From Herbidospora daliensis (GTDB taxonomy: Bacteria; Actinomycetota; Actinomycetes; Streptosporangiales; Streptosporangiaceae), in the NCBI RefSeq assembly GCF_001570585.1, contig NZ_BBXF01000005.1, forward strand, positions 992,001-1,056,000: a DNA stretch of 64,000 nt, read 5' to 3'. Shown in pieces: positions 27,931-36,577 of this stretch; positions within the stretch are counted from its first letter, which is position 1, and the number at the start of each line of letters is the position of its first letter. Below the pieces are notes generated by a model. The model saw nothing but the letters and a program-made list of their open reading frames with translations, did not search any database and was not told the origin of the DNA. Made by a program: the position numbers and the translations under genes.

Positions 27931-29030
27931 GCGAACCTCCCGGGGGCGAAGGGCGCCGGGTCGACCGGCGGCGTCCCGCCGGCGACCTGCGCGGTGATCA
28001 TCTCGGCGGTGGCCGGAGCCAGGCCGATGCCCGCGCCCTCGTGCCCGCAGGCGTGGAAGAGGCCGCCGAGCCGGTGGTCGGGCCCGATGACCGGCAGGTG
28101 ATCGGGCGAGTACGGCCGCAGCCCCGCGTAGGCCCGCATGACCTGCGCGTCCGCCAGCACCGGGAACAGCCCGACCGCCTGCCGGGCGAGTTTGGCCAGG
28201 ACGGTGTAGTCGATGGCGGTGTCGTAGCCGACCCGCTGGCGGGAGGCCCCGATGAGCACGGTGCCCGCTTGGGTCGACTCGATGACGCCGGAGGTCTCCA
28301 GCCCCTCGGCGTCGCTGGCGACGTTGGTGACGTAGGCCGCCGTGTAGACCTTGTGCCGGACCGGCGGGACGGCGAACGGCTGGGTGACCAGGATGAACCC
28401 CTTGCGCGGCCGGATCGGCAGGGGCGCCTGCGCGAAGCTTCCGGCCCACGTTCCCGCGGCGTTGACGACGGCGTCGGCGTACAGGTCGCCCTGACCCGTG
28501 CGCACGCCGGTCACCCGGTCGCCGGAGACGAGAAAACGCTCCACGGCGGTCTGGACCAGGCGCGCGCCGGACGCCCTGAGCAGGCGGGCGGCGGCCAGCA
28601 TGGGCTGCACCTGCGCGTCCTGCGGGTAGTGGACGCCCCCGGCGAGACCCTCGGCGAGGTGCGGCTCGAGGTCGCGGGGGTCGACCACGGCCGACTCGAC
28701 CCCCTGCTGGCTCGCGGCGAAGGCCGTGAGGGCGTCGAGGACCTCCGGGGTCTCGGCAACGACCAGGCCGCCCTTGGCCTCCCACTCGAAGCCGCCGCAC
28801 TCGGCGTCGAGCTCGCGCCAGAGCGTGTTGGACCGGAGGGCCAGCTCCAGTTCGGGTCCCGGTTCCTTGTCGGACACCAGGACGTTGCCCTCGCCGGCGC
28901 CGGTCGTGCCCGACGCCACTCCCCCGCGATCGACTACCGTTACTCGCACACCGGCACGGGTCAGGGCATAGGCGCACGAAGCGCCCACGATCCCGGCTCC
29001 GACCACGAGAACGTCCACGGTTTGTACCAT
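27927..29030 (-). CDS. D-hydroxyproline dehydrogenase beta subunit (DAO-family FAD oxidoreductase)
   Basis: A 367-residue D-amino-acid-oxidase-like flavoprotein with an N-terminal FAD site DVLVVGAGIVGASCAYAL (about residues 5-22) and a C-terminal GHEGAGIGLAPATAEM motif. As the amine-oxidising subunit of the dehydrogenase it would oxidise cis-4-hydroxy-D-proline. The start is ATG 29030; ATG 29042 is in frame, and neither has an SD. It is the first gene of the operon and is divergent from the heme A synthase gene across 60 bp. Confidence 0.9.
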   Translation of the reverse strand: MVQTVDVLVVGAGIVGASCAYALTRAGVRVTVVDRGGVASGTTGAGEGNVLVSDKEPGPELELALRSNTLWRELDAECGGFEWEAKGGLVVAETPEVLDALTAFAASQQGVESAVVDPRDLEPHLAEGLAGGVHYPQDAQVQPMLAAARLLRASGARLVQTAVERFLVSGDRVTGVRTGQGDLYADAVVNAAGTWAGSFAQAPLPIRPRKGFILVTQPFAVPPVRHKVYTAAYVTNVASDAEGLETSGVIESTQAGTVLIGASRQRVGYDTAIDYTVLAKLARQAVGLFPVLADAQVMRAYAGLRPYSPDHLPVIGPDHRLGGLFHACGHEGAGIGLAPATAEMITAQVAGGTPPVDPAPFAPGRFA

Positions 29031-29077
29031 GTCACATGACATATCGGCCCGCAAGAGGGACCGGCCCCCACCGCACC

Positions 29078-29083
29078 TAGCAT
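29078..29083 (+). promoter_or_regulatory. Probable -10 box of the heme A synthase gene (leaderless)
   Basis: TAGCAT, 7 nt, then the GTG at 29091, with no SD. The same 60-bp gap must hold the divergent hydroxyproline promoter. Confidence 0.5.
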
Positions 29084-29090
29084 TGACGCC

Positions 29091-30032
29091 GTGAAGCGTC
29101 TCTTCTCCTCCGTCTGGTCCCCCGCCGCCCGTGACATGCGGCTCTGGGCGCTGGCGGCGGTCGTGGTCAACGCGGGCATCACCGTCACGGGCGCGGCGGT
29201 GCGGCTCACGGGTTCGGGGCTCGGCTGCCCGACCTGGCCCCGGTGCACCGCCGACAGTTTCGTCCCGGTCCCCCATCCGGACCACTCGCCCATCAACACC
29301 GCGATCGAGTTCGGCAACCGCATGTTCAGCCTCCTGGTGCTGGCGGTCGCCATCGCGGTGTTCCTGGCCGCGTGGAGGCTGAAGCGGCGGTCGCTGATCC
29401 CGCTGGCGCTGGTCCAGCCGCTCGGCGTGGTGTTCCAGGCCCTCTGGGGCGGGCTGGTGGTCCGCACCGCGCTCAACCCGGTCACCGTGAGCGTGCACTT
29501 CCTGGTGTCGATCGGGATGATCGCGGCGGCGTACATGCTGTTCGCCCGGTCGGCCGAGGGCGACGGGCCGACGGTGCCGGTCGTGCATCCGTGGATCGTC
29601 GTGCTGGGCCGGGTGCTGACCGGGGCCATGCTGGTGCTGCTGGTCGCGGGCGTCGTCACGACGGGCACCGGCCCCCACTCCGGCGACGAGCGGGCCAGCC
29701 GGTTCGACTTCGACATCGAGATCGTGGCCCGCATCCACGCCGACGTCGTGTGGGTCGTCGTCGGGCTGACCTTCGCCCTGCTGTTCGCCCTCTACCTGAC
29801 CAAGGCCCCCGAGCGGGCCCGGCAGGCCGCGCTGATCCTGTTCGGCGTGGAGATCGCGCAGGGGATCATCGGGTACGTCCAGTACTTCCTCGCCGTGCCC
29901 GCCCTGCTGGTCGGGTTCCACGTGCTGGGGGCGGCCCTCGTGTGGATCGCCACCCTCCACGTCGTCCACACGCTGCGGGAGCGCAGCGAGATCACCGAGT
30001 TCGCGAACCACGAGAGGGTCGCCCGCGTCTGA
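29091..30032 (+). CDS. ctaA: Heme A synthase (COX15/CtaA family)
   Basis: A 313-residue protein with eight membrane helices that oxidises heme O to heme A for cytochrome aa3. The paired heme-ligand histidines are in VSVHFLVSI, RIHADVVWV and GFHVLGAAL, and the conserved RLTGSGLGCPTWP loop follows helix 1. Heme O synthase (36578-37501) lies about 6.5 kb away. A SanA-like gene starts 6 nt after its stop and may share the transcript. Confidence 0.95.
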   Translation: MKRLFSSVWSPAARDMRLWALAAVVVNAGITVTGAAVRLTGSGLGCPTWPRCTADSFVPVPHPDHSPINTAIEFGNRMFSLLVLAVAIAVFLAAWRLKRRSLIPLALVQPLGVVFQALWGGLVVRTALNPVTVSVHFLVSIGMIAAAYMLFARSAEGDGPTVPVVHPWIVVLGRVLTGAMLVLLVAGVVTTGTGPHSGDERASRFDFDIEIVARIHADVVWVVVGLTFALLFALYLTKAPERARQAALILFGVEIAQGIIGYVQYFLAVPALLVGFHVLGAALVWIATLHVVHTLRERSEITEFANHERVARV

Positions 30033-30038
30033 CCCTTC

Positions 30039-30704
30039 GTGAAACGAGCCGTCTTCCGGGGCGCGGTCGCGGCCAGCCTGGCCGCCCTCGCCCCCATGAC
30101 CTGGGCCTGGTTGTCGAGCGACGGCCTCCGCGTCGACACCAACGACCCCCGCTGGACCGCCGGGGTCCCGGCCGCGCCGGTCGCGCTGGTGCTGGGCGCG
30201 GGGGTGGTCGGCGACTGGCCGACCGCGATGTTGCGCGACCGCCTCGACATCGGCGTGGCGCTCTACCGGGCCGGGAAGGTCCGGGCGCTGCTGCTGTCGG
30301 GCACCAACCACGTCAAGGACTACGACGAGCCCACGGTCATGCGCGACTACCTGCTGGCCAAGGGGGTCCCGGCCGACGCCCTCGTGCTCGACTACGCGGG
30401 CCTGGACACCTGGGACTCCTGCGTCCGCGCCAAGAAGATCTTCGGCGCGTCGCGGGTGACCGTGGTCACCCAGACCTTCCACCTCCCCCGCGCGGTGACC
30501 TTGTGCCGCGAAGCCGGCCTGGCGACCTTCGGGGTCGGCGACGACTCCCAGCGCAAGTACGCGATGACGACCTACGTCTACGCCGCCCGCGAGTTCTTCG
30601 CGACCGGCAAGGCGTTCCTCGACTCGGTCGTGCTCAAGTCCGACCCCACGTTCCTGGGGCCCTACGAGACCTCGCTCGACACCGCGCTGGCGAAACGTTC
30701 ATAG
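30039..30704 (+). CDS. SanA/YdcF/ElyC family envelope protein
   Basis: A 221-residue protein with an N-terminal membrane anchor (about 5-25) and a DUF218 domain (about 48-200). The conserved features are LVLGAGV, the LLLSGTNH loop and the VTVVTQTFHLPRAV strand-helix. E. coli relatives affect envelope permeability and vancomycin exclusion, but the biochemical activity is unknown. The start is GTG at 30039, just downstream of ctaA. Confidence 0.88.
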   Translation: MKRAVFRGAVAASLAALAPMTWAWLSSDGLRVDTNDPRWTAGVPAAPVALVLGAGVVGDWPTAMLRDRLDIGVALYRAGKVRALLLSGTNHVKDYDEPTVMRDYLLAKGVPADALVLDYAGLDTWDSCVRAKKIFGASRVTVVTQTFHLPRAVTLCREAGLATFGVGDDSQRKYAMTTYVYAAREFFATGKAFLDSVVLKSDPTFLGPYETSLDTALAKRS

Positions 30705-30778
30705 ACCCACCTGCGCCGACGTCGCCGGCGGTGGTCAGGATTCCGGCCGCCGGTTTATGGTGCGCGTGACCTCGTGAC

Positions 30779-30819
30779 CGCGGAAGCCCGCCACGCATCG
30801 CCGTGGCGGGCTTCGCGCG
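30779..30819. terminator. Hairpin between the sanA-like and LPMO genes
   Basis: GCGGAAGCCCGCCACG / CGTGGCGGGCTTCGC pair around a short loop. It is shared by convergent genes, with only a weak T-run. Confidence 0.7.
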
Positions 30820-30821
30820 TC

Positions 30822-31961
30822 CTACCCGCAGGTGCCGGGCGTGACGATCGGCGTGCCGCCGCCGCTGAAGTTCGACAGGAAACCGATCGTGACCGTGCCG
30901 TTCGGCGGGATCGTGGTGTTCCACGACAACGGCCGGAACGTCAGCGTCGTGCCGCTCTGGGTGTGGGCGGCGTTCCAGGCCGAGGTGACCGTGGTGCCGA
31001 AGGCGACGGTCACGGTGGCCGTCCACGACGAGAGCGGGGTCGAGCCGGTGTTGCGGATGGTCACGCTGCCCTGGAAGCCGCCGCCCCAGGCGCTCGCGAC
31101 ACCGGCGGTGACGGTGCACTGGCCCGTGGGGGTGGGCGTCGGGCTGGGGCTGACCGGCGGGCACGACGGGGCCGGGGTGGGCGCGCCGGGCTGGCATCCG
31201 GCCGGGTACGACGGGCTGGGGCTGGGGGTGACCGGCGGGCACGACGGCGCGGGGGTGGGCGCGCCGGGCTGGCATCCCGGCGGGTACGAGGGGCTGGGCG
31301 TGGGGGTGGGGGTCGCGGTGCCGCCGAAGACCACGTCGGAGCAGCTGTAGAAGGTCTCGGCGCTGTCGCTGCGGGTCCAGACGGCGTAGATCACGTGGCG
31401 GCCGGTCCGGACCGGCAGGGTGGCGGTCCAGCGGTAGGCGCCGTTGTCGAGGGCGGGCTGCGGGTCGGCGGTGAAGAAGGGGTTCTCCTCCATCATCGAC
31501 CAGGTCAGCTGCTGGGTCGGGTCGTAGCCCTGCTTGGTGACGTACAGGCGGAACGAGCCGGGGTGGGGCACCCAGGCGCCGTACACGAAGTTGTACCGGG
31601 CGCCCGAGGTCAGGTTGGTCGAGGGCCAGTCGGTCCGGGGCAGGTCGTAGGCGGCGTACTTGGTGTTGCCGCCGGAGCAGATCTGCCCGTCGGGGATGTA
31701 GCCCCGGGTGCGGCCGGCGCCGTCGGAGCGCAGCACGCCGTACCAGTCGTAGAGGGGCTGGGTGCCGCCCTGGGCGACGGCGGCGGCGCAGGCGGCGTTC
31801 TTCGGGATGATCTGGCCGCCGGTCAGGCCGTCGACGTAGCAGGCGTAGGTGCGGCTGGCCGGATTGGTGGTGGCGCCGTGGGCCTGCGCCGACGGCGATG
31901 CGACGACCATCGCCACGAGTGCCGCCACGGCGGCCACCACGGCGATCAGGGGTCGGGTCAC
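30822..31961 (-). CDS. Secreted AA10 lytic polysaccharide monooxygenase with CBM2
   Basis: A 379-residue copper enzyme that cuts crystalline chitin or cellulose oxidatively. The signal peptide ends AQA-HG, so His28 becomes the mature N-terminal residue required for the histidine brace; His133 (VPHPGSF) is the second ligand and the axial Phe lies in AETFYSCSD. A Pro/Ser linker (about 217-275) follows, containing two 26-residue copies with GCQPGAPTPAPSCPP. A CBM2 ends the protein. The start is GTG 31961 with GAGAGGA about 8 nt upstream. The substrate type cannot be fixed by eye. Confidence 0.94.
   Translation of the reverse strand: MTRPLIAVVAAVAALVAMVVASPSAQAHGATTNPASRTYACYVDGLTGGQIIPKNAACAAAVAQGGTQPLYDWYGVLRSDGAGRTRGYIPDGQICSGGNTKYAAYDLPRTDWPSTNLTSGARYNFVYGAWVPHPGSFRLYVTKQGYDPTQQLTWSMMEENPFFTADPQPALDNGAYRWTATLPVRTGRHVIYAVWTRSDSAETFYSCSDVVFGGTATPTPTPSPSYPPGCQPGAPTPAPSCPPVTPSPSPSYPAGCQPGAPTPAPSCPPVSPSPTPTPTGQCTVTAGVASAWGGGFQGSVTIRNTGSTPLSSWTATVTVAFGTTVTSAWNAAHTQSGTTLTFRPLSWNTTIPPNGTVTIGFLSNFSGGGTPIVTPGTCG
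31153..31296. repeat. Tandem 78-bp repeat in the LPMO linker
   Basis: Two near-identical copies of a 78-bp unit starting ACCGGCGGGC at 31153 and 31231. Each encodes 26 residues with the same GCQPGAPTPAPSC segment. This is recent duplication or slippage within a linker. Confidence 0.7.
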
Positions 31962-32135
31962 AATGCGGTCCTCTCGATCGGGGGCATGCGTGGTACGCCC
32001 TCCGGAAAGACGGCCCACCCGGATGCGGGGGGCCCGATGACCTGCGTGACGATCCGGACGATGGCACCGGCCCGGCCGGGCCGTCGAGGAGACGGCCCGG
32101 CGAACGGCGCTGACCTGCGGATATCGCTGAACGTT

Positions 32136-32567
32136 TCAGCCGCAGTAGATGTCGGCGATGGTCGGGGTCTCTTTCGCGTCGCCCTTGAAGCCCGCCACCT
32201 CGGTCGCGCCGGGCTTGAGCACCTTGTTCCACTTCTCGGCGTGGATCATCACCGAGGGCCCGCTCTGCATCCAGGTGCCGTTCCACGACTGGTTGATCTT
32301 CGCCTCCAGCGGGACGTTCCACTGGACGTACCAGTCGTTGATCGGCACCGTGCCGGTGTTGGTGATCTTGGCCTCACCCTGGAAACCCCCAGGCCAGGTG
32401 GTGATCAGCTGCACGTCGGCGGTGCACTTGGCGGCCTCGATCGTGGGCGAGGGCGCGGGGTGGAAGTGCACCGGCTCGGCGGACACCCCCACGATCCGCC
32501 AGGCGACCAGGGCCGCCCCGACGACCAGCACGACGACGGCAAGGGCGGTGAGGGGGTTTCTCTTCAA
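32136..32567 (-). CDS. Membrane-anchored or secreted single CBM2 protein
   Basis: A 143-residue protein with an N-terminal hydrophobic helix (about 6-28, LTALAVVVLVVGAALVAW), a short Pro-rich spacer, and one CBM2-like domain (about 48-143: KCTADVQLI, NQSWNGTWMQSG, IADIYCG). There is no catalytic domain. The start is TTG 32567, with GGAGGG 6 nt upstream; earlier in-frame starts lack an SD. It lies beside the LPMO gene on the same strand, so it may hold cells or enzymes on polysaccharide. Confidence 0.82.
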   Translation of the reverse strand: MKRNPLTALAVVVLVVGAALVAWRIVGVSAEPVHFHPAPSPTIEAAKCTADVQLITTWPGGFQGEAKITNTGTVPINDWYVQWNVPLEAKINQSWNGTWMQSGPSVMIHAEKWNKVLKPGATEVAGFKGDAKETPTIADIYCG

Positions 32568-32632
32568 CGGGGGCCCTCCAGGCATGACGGATCGACGGAT
32601 CGTCACGTGGGTCCGGGCCCGCCGGAATTGAA

Positions 32633-32665
32633 ACACGGCCCCCGGCCGGAGCGCCAGGGGCCGTG
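32633..32665 (-). terminator. Hairpin downstream of the M14 peptidase gene
   Basis: CACGGCCCC / GGGGCCGTG stem with a GC-rich loop, 14 nt past the peptidase stop. Confidence 0.6.
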
Positions 32666-32678
32666 CCTCACTCCGTGA

Positions 32679-35282
32679 TCACTTCACGTCGGCCGCGGAG
32701 GACGACCAGTAGAGCGCCTTGGCCACCTGGGCGAACAGGCCCTTGGGGTGGTTGCGGAACATCGGCTCGGTGCCGAACAGGACCACGGCCGCGCCGCGTT
32801 CGTCCCGGCCGCTGACCACGGCCGCCTGGCCGCGGGCCGCCTCCTGGCCTCCCGTGCCGTTGGCGTTGGCCCGCCAGTGGCCGCTGACCAGCGGGCCGTC
32901 GGCCGCGTACGCCTGCTCGACGCGGACCTCCGGGCCGAGGGCGGTGAACCAGCGGGGCGAGTAGACGAACGAGTTCGCCGGGGCGTCGCCGCCGACCGGG
33001 CCGCCGGGCGAGGTCACCTTCACCACGCCGTTGGCGTCGCCGCGGCCCGCGACCGGGGTCAGGGTGAGCAGGCCGGCCGCGCCGTTGAAGGTCGCCCCGG
33101 TGGCGCCCCGGGTGACCACGCCGCCGGTCGTCAGGTAGGCGTCGAGCGCCGCCCTGGCCTCGGGGGTGAGCTGGGTGTAGCTGAGGCCGCTGGAGACGAA
33201 CAGCACGTCGGTCGTGCTCCAGTCGAACCCGGCGTTCAGCACCGCCGTCGACACCGGCGTGACCTGGAAGCCCAGCTCACGCAGGGTGAACAGCTCGTCG
33301 GCCGAGACGGCGGCGGCGATCCGGACCTGGCCCAGCTTGGCACCGGCGGTGGTGGCCGCCTCGCCGAAGGAGACGCCGTGTTCACGGGCGACCGCCTCCG
33401 CCTGGCGGCGGGCCGAGGCGGGGATCACGGCGGTGCCGTCGGCCGCCCAGGTGACCGGGACGCCCTGGCCGAGCAGCGTGTTGACGGCCCGGATCTCGCG
33501 GCCGTCGGTGACCCGCAGCGACAACGAGCGGTGCGTCCTCGGCACCGAGCCGTCGAGGGCGGCCCGGTCGACGGGCTTCACGTCGGCCTTCAGCGAGCTC
33601 ACCGAGTCGACCGTGGCGCCCCAGAGCAGGGCGTGGCTCCAGCCGGAGATGTCGTACATGGAGTCGACGCGCGGGGTGATGTCGGCGCCCGGCTCCAGCA
33701 TCACGTTGGCGAGGCCGCGCTTGGGCTGGTGCATGTCGACGACGTAGGAGCCCTCGGCGTACCGCCTGCCGTTCGCCTGGAAGGCGCGCTTGGCCTTCCC
33801 GACCCGGACGTCGTTGGCGATCAGGTGGTCGACCAGGCGCGCGGCGGCGGTGGCCGAGCGCTGCCCGTCGCCCGCCGGGATCACGTAGGCGCGCGGGAAG
33901 GTGGTGGTGTAGACGTCCTCGGGACCGAAGCCGGGCACGATGCCGAGCGGCACCTGCTTGGCCGGCTCACCGGCGGCGCCCCGGCGGAACACCTCGATCT
34001 GGTCGGCGATCAGCTGGTCGTGGCGCTCCTGCACGAAGGTGTACGTCGCCCGCATCACCGCCGCCGCGATGTCGGTGTTGATGGCCGAGCGCCGCCGCAG
34101 CTCCTCGACCGGGAGGTTGTTGTAGTCGGCGTTGTTGACCCGCATCGGGAACTCGATGGTGTGCGAGGCCACCGCGCCCTGGAAGGGGGCGTACTGCGGG
34201 GTGAAGATCGGGGGCCAGTCGTCCCAGCCCTCGGCGTCGTCGCGGAACGGGATGGTCGGCGGGTTCACGCCGTCCTTCTCGGGCGTGAGGCCGAGGCCGA
34301 GCACCGCCTGCTCCATGGCCAGGCCGTTGGCGTAGGTGTTCTTGATGAACACGTCGTACTCGTAGTTGGCGCCGTGGGGCGGGGTCGTCGGCTCGATGAG
34401 GGTGCCGTTGACGTAGCCGTGCAGGTCGATCATGGCGACCGGCTGGGTGTCGATCATGACCTGGCGCATCGCCTGGACCTCGGGCTGCGAGGCGGTGATG
34501 AAGTCGCGGTTCATGTCGAAGCCGGCGCCGTTGGCCCGGGTGTTGCCGAAACGGCCGTCGGGGTTGGCGGTGACGTTGAAGTAGAGCCGGGTGCGGTTCA
34601 GCAGGTCGGCGATCTTCTTGTCGCGGCTGGTGGCGAGCTCCTCGATCACGCGCAGGGCGGCGTCGGTGCCCTCCCACTCGTTGCCGTGGATGTTGTTGTT
34701 GACGAAGACCGGCGCTTTGTATTTCCCGGGCAGCTTCCGGTCTCTGGCGGCCCCGGCGGGGTCGTTCTCGATCCGGTCGCGGATGGCGTCCTGCTCGCGG
34801 GCCTGGTGCTTGCTCTCGGGCGCGGTGACCGTCACGAGGTAGAGGTCGCGGCCCTGGTGGGACTGGGCGATGATCTCGACGCTGACGCGGTCGCTGCGCG
34901 ACTGGAGGGCGTTCAGCCGGCCGGCGATGGCGTGGTAGGGCGTCAGGCCCAGCTTGAGGGAGGCGTCGGCCGGGTTCTCGGCGGGGACCGGCAGGCGGGT
35001 CTGGCGGGGGTAGCCGCGCTCCTTGTCCTTGAAGTCGCGGAAGAAGGGGAACTGCCTGAGCCGCTCGGCGGCGGCCGCGGGGGTCGTGTCGCCCGCCGGG
35101 GCGCGTAACGTGGCGGCGGCCGGATCGGCGACGCCGGCGGCCTCCTCGTTGCGCTCGGGACCGTTGCCGAAGTCGCGGGTGGTCACCCCGGGCGGCGGGG
35201 TCGGCTCGGCGGAGGCCGAACCCGTCGGGACGAGGAGCGTGGCCGCGACGGCGACGCTCAGAAGGGCGGTGGGGGCACGCAA
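32679..35282 (-). CDS. Secreted M14 family zinc carboxypeptidase
   Basis: An 867-residue exoprotease with a signal peptide (cut about ASA-EP, residue 25). The M14 domain has the zinc ligands His199 and Glu202 (IHGNEWEG) and His288 (DLHGY), substrate Arg in the NRD segment, and the catalytic Glu377 in SHTIEFP. A C-terminal region of about 350 residues includes a glutamine-amidotransferase-like segment seen in other large actinobacterial M14 proteins. It would release C-terminal residues from extracellular peptides, possibly including collagen fragments that feed the hydroxyproline pathway; that link is inference. Confidence 0.92.
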   Translation of the reverse strand: MRAPTALLSVAVAATLLVPTGSASAEPTPPPGVTTRDFGNGPERNEEAAGVADPAAATLRAPAGDTTPAAAAERLRQFPFFRDFKDKERGYPRQTRLPVPAENPADASLKLGLTPYHAIAGRLNALQSRSDRVSVEIIAQSHQGRDLYLVTVTAPESKHQAREQDAIRDRIENDPAGAARDRKLPGKYKAPVFVNNNIHGNEWEGTDAALRVIEELATSRDKKIADLLNRTRLYFNVTANPDGRFGNTRANGAGFDMNRDFITASQPEVQAMRQVMIDTQPVAMIDLHGYVNGTLIEPTTPPHGANYEYDVFIKNTYANGLAMEQAVLGLGLTPEKDGVNPPTIPFRDDAEGWDDWPPIFTPQYAPFQGAVASHTIEFPMRVNNADYNNLPVEELRRRSAINTDIAAAVMRATYTFVQERHDQLIADQIEVFRRGAAGEPAKQVPLGIVPGFGPEDVYTTTFPRAYVIPAGDGQRSATAAARLVDHLIANDVRVGKAKRAFQANGRRYAEGSYVVDMHQPKRGLANVMLEPGADITPRVDSMYDISGWSHALLWGATVDSVSSLKADVKPVDRAALDGSVPRTHRSLSLRVTDGREIRAVNTLLGQGVPVTWAADGTAVIPASARRQAEAVAREHGVSFGEAATTAGAKLGQVRIAAAVSADELFTLRELGFQVTPVSTAVLNAGFDWSTTDVLFVSSGLSYTQLTPEARAALDAYLTTGGVVTRGATGATFNGAAGLLTLTPVAGRGDANGVVKVTSPGGPVGGDAPANSFVYSPRWFTALGPEVRVEQAYAADGPLVSGHWRANANGTGGQEAARGQAAVVSGRDERGAAVVLFGTEPMFRNHPKGLFAQVAKALYWSSSAADVK

Positions 35283-35380
35283 CAGAGAACCTCCGTGATC
35301 AGAGTGCGTGCCTCAATTCATAATGATCATTGGGGTATTTGCGCAAGATTTGTGAGGAAAGCTCTCTTCGTCGGAAGATT

Positions 35381-36541
35381 TCACGCCCAGGGCGGCGGCA
35401 CGGCGACCCGCGGCGGCGGCACCGGGAACAGGCCCCGCGAATAGGCCATCAGGTCGGCCAGCGAGCGCTGGGTGGTGAGGAAGTCGTCTTCGGAGACCCC
35501 GCCGCGCACCGCCCGCTCGTGGAGCAGCCCGAGCTCGGTCGCGGCCAGCTGGTAGTCGCTCATCGCCTGCTGCCCGCGCCGCCCGCCGTGCTGGCGGGCC
35601 CACTTGCGGGCCTCACGCCGGTGCTTCAGCGACGAGAGCATGACGATGTCGGCGGAGGTGATCAGCCCGGTGCGCTCGTAGGGCGGCAGGTAGTGCTGGA
35701 TCATGCCGACCACCCGCTTCCGGTCGCGCACGATGACCCAGAGCTCCACGAAGAGCAGCGCCATCAGGATCAGGTAGGCGACGATCAGCCCGTTGAAGCC
35801 GGCGAACGAGGCGAACCCGTTCCAGAGGCCGTGGAGGAACATCGCGCCGATCCAGCCGAAGACGACCATCCAGACGCCCCGCGCGCCCCGGTTCTGCGGC
35901 TGGGCGGCGTAGGCCACCGCGATCCCGATCAGCGAGGTGAACAGCGGGTGGGCCAGCGGCGAGAGCACCCCGCGCAGCACCACCGTGGCGGCCAGGCCCT
36001 CGGGGCCGTTCTCGGTCAGCGCCGCCAGGTAGTAGCTGACGTTCTCGGACATCGCGAAGCCCAGGCCCACCATGCTGGCGTAGATGATGCCGTCGGTCGG
36101 GCCGTCGAGCTCCTGCCGCCGGAAGCGCAGGAACCCCACCAGCACCAGGCCCTTCATCGACTCCTCGACCAGCGGGGCGCCGAAGGTGGCGACGTAGTTG
36201 CGGGCGCCCTCGGGGTCGCCCAGCGCGTTCTCGACGTAGATCAGGTTGAGCGAGTTGAGCAGGCCGGCGAACAGCACCGCGATGCCCGCGCCCCACATGA
36301 AGGCGAAGATCAGGTTGCTGCGCGGCTCGGGCTCCATGCGGTCGAGCGCCAGGACCCCCGCCAGCAGCAGCGGAACGGGCGCGATCGCCGCCGCCAGCGC
36401 GATGAAGAACTCGACCGGATCGCCGTTGAGGATGTCGAACGAGAACGACACGGTCGCGCAGATGCCCGCCACCACGAGCCCGATGATGAGCCCGAAGGAC
36501 GGGCGCCCCCTCAACACCGATCGTGGATCACGGCTCGCCAT
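35381..36541 (-). CDS. PrsW-type intramembrane metalloprotease family protein
   Basis: A 386-residue protein with about nine membrane helices (about 15-270) and a soluble C-terminal region. The family's catalytic motifs are present: VEESMKG (EExxK), ENVSYY, HPLFTSL and FLHGLWNG. PrsW of Bacillus starts anti-sigma-factor degradation; many actinobacterial homologues have no known substrate. No anti-sigma gene lies next to it. Confidence 0.88.
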   Translation of the reverse strand: MASRDPRSVLRGRPSFGLIIGLVVAGICATVSFSFDILNGDPVEFFIALAAAIAPVPLLLAGVLALDRMEPEPRSNLIFAFMWGAGIAVLFAGLLNSLNLIYVENALGDPEGARNYVATFGAPLVEESMKGLVLVGFLRFRRQELDGPTDGIIYASMVGLGFAMSENVSYYLAALTENGPEGLAATVVLRGVLSPLAHPLFTSLIGIAVAYAAQPQNRGARGVWMVVFGWIGAMFLHGLWNGFASFAGFNGLIVAYLILMALLFVELWVIVRDRKRVVGMIQHYLPPYERTGLITSADIVMLSSLKHRREARKWARQHGGRRGQQAMSDYQLAATELGLLHERAVRGGVSEDDFLTTQRSLADLMAYSRGLFPVPPPRVAVPPPWA

Positions 36542-36577
36542 TCCGTGAGCGTAACGGAACCTCGACGCGCTGTCCGC

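Noticed and set aside
27927-30482. 851-residue version of the FAD beta subunit
   Set aside because: The extension runs antisense through ctaA and sanA; the flavin fold starts at 29030.
32749-35108. 786-residue plus-strand frame opposite the M14 peptidase gene
   Set aside because: Shadow frame; the peptidase has zinc ligands, signal peptide and normal composition.
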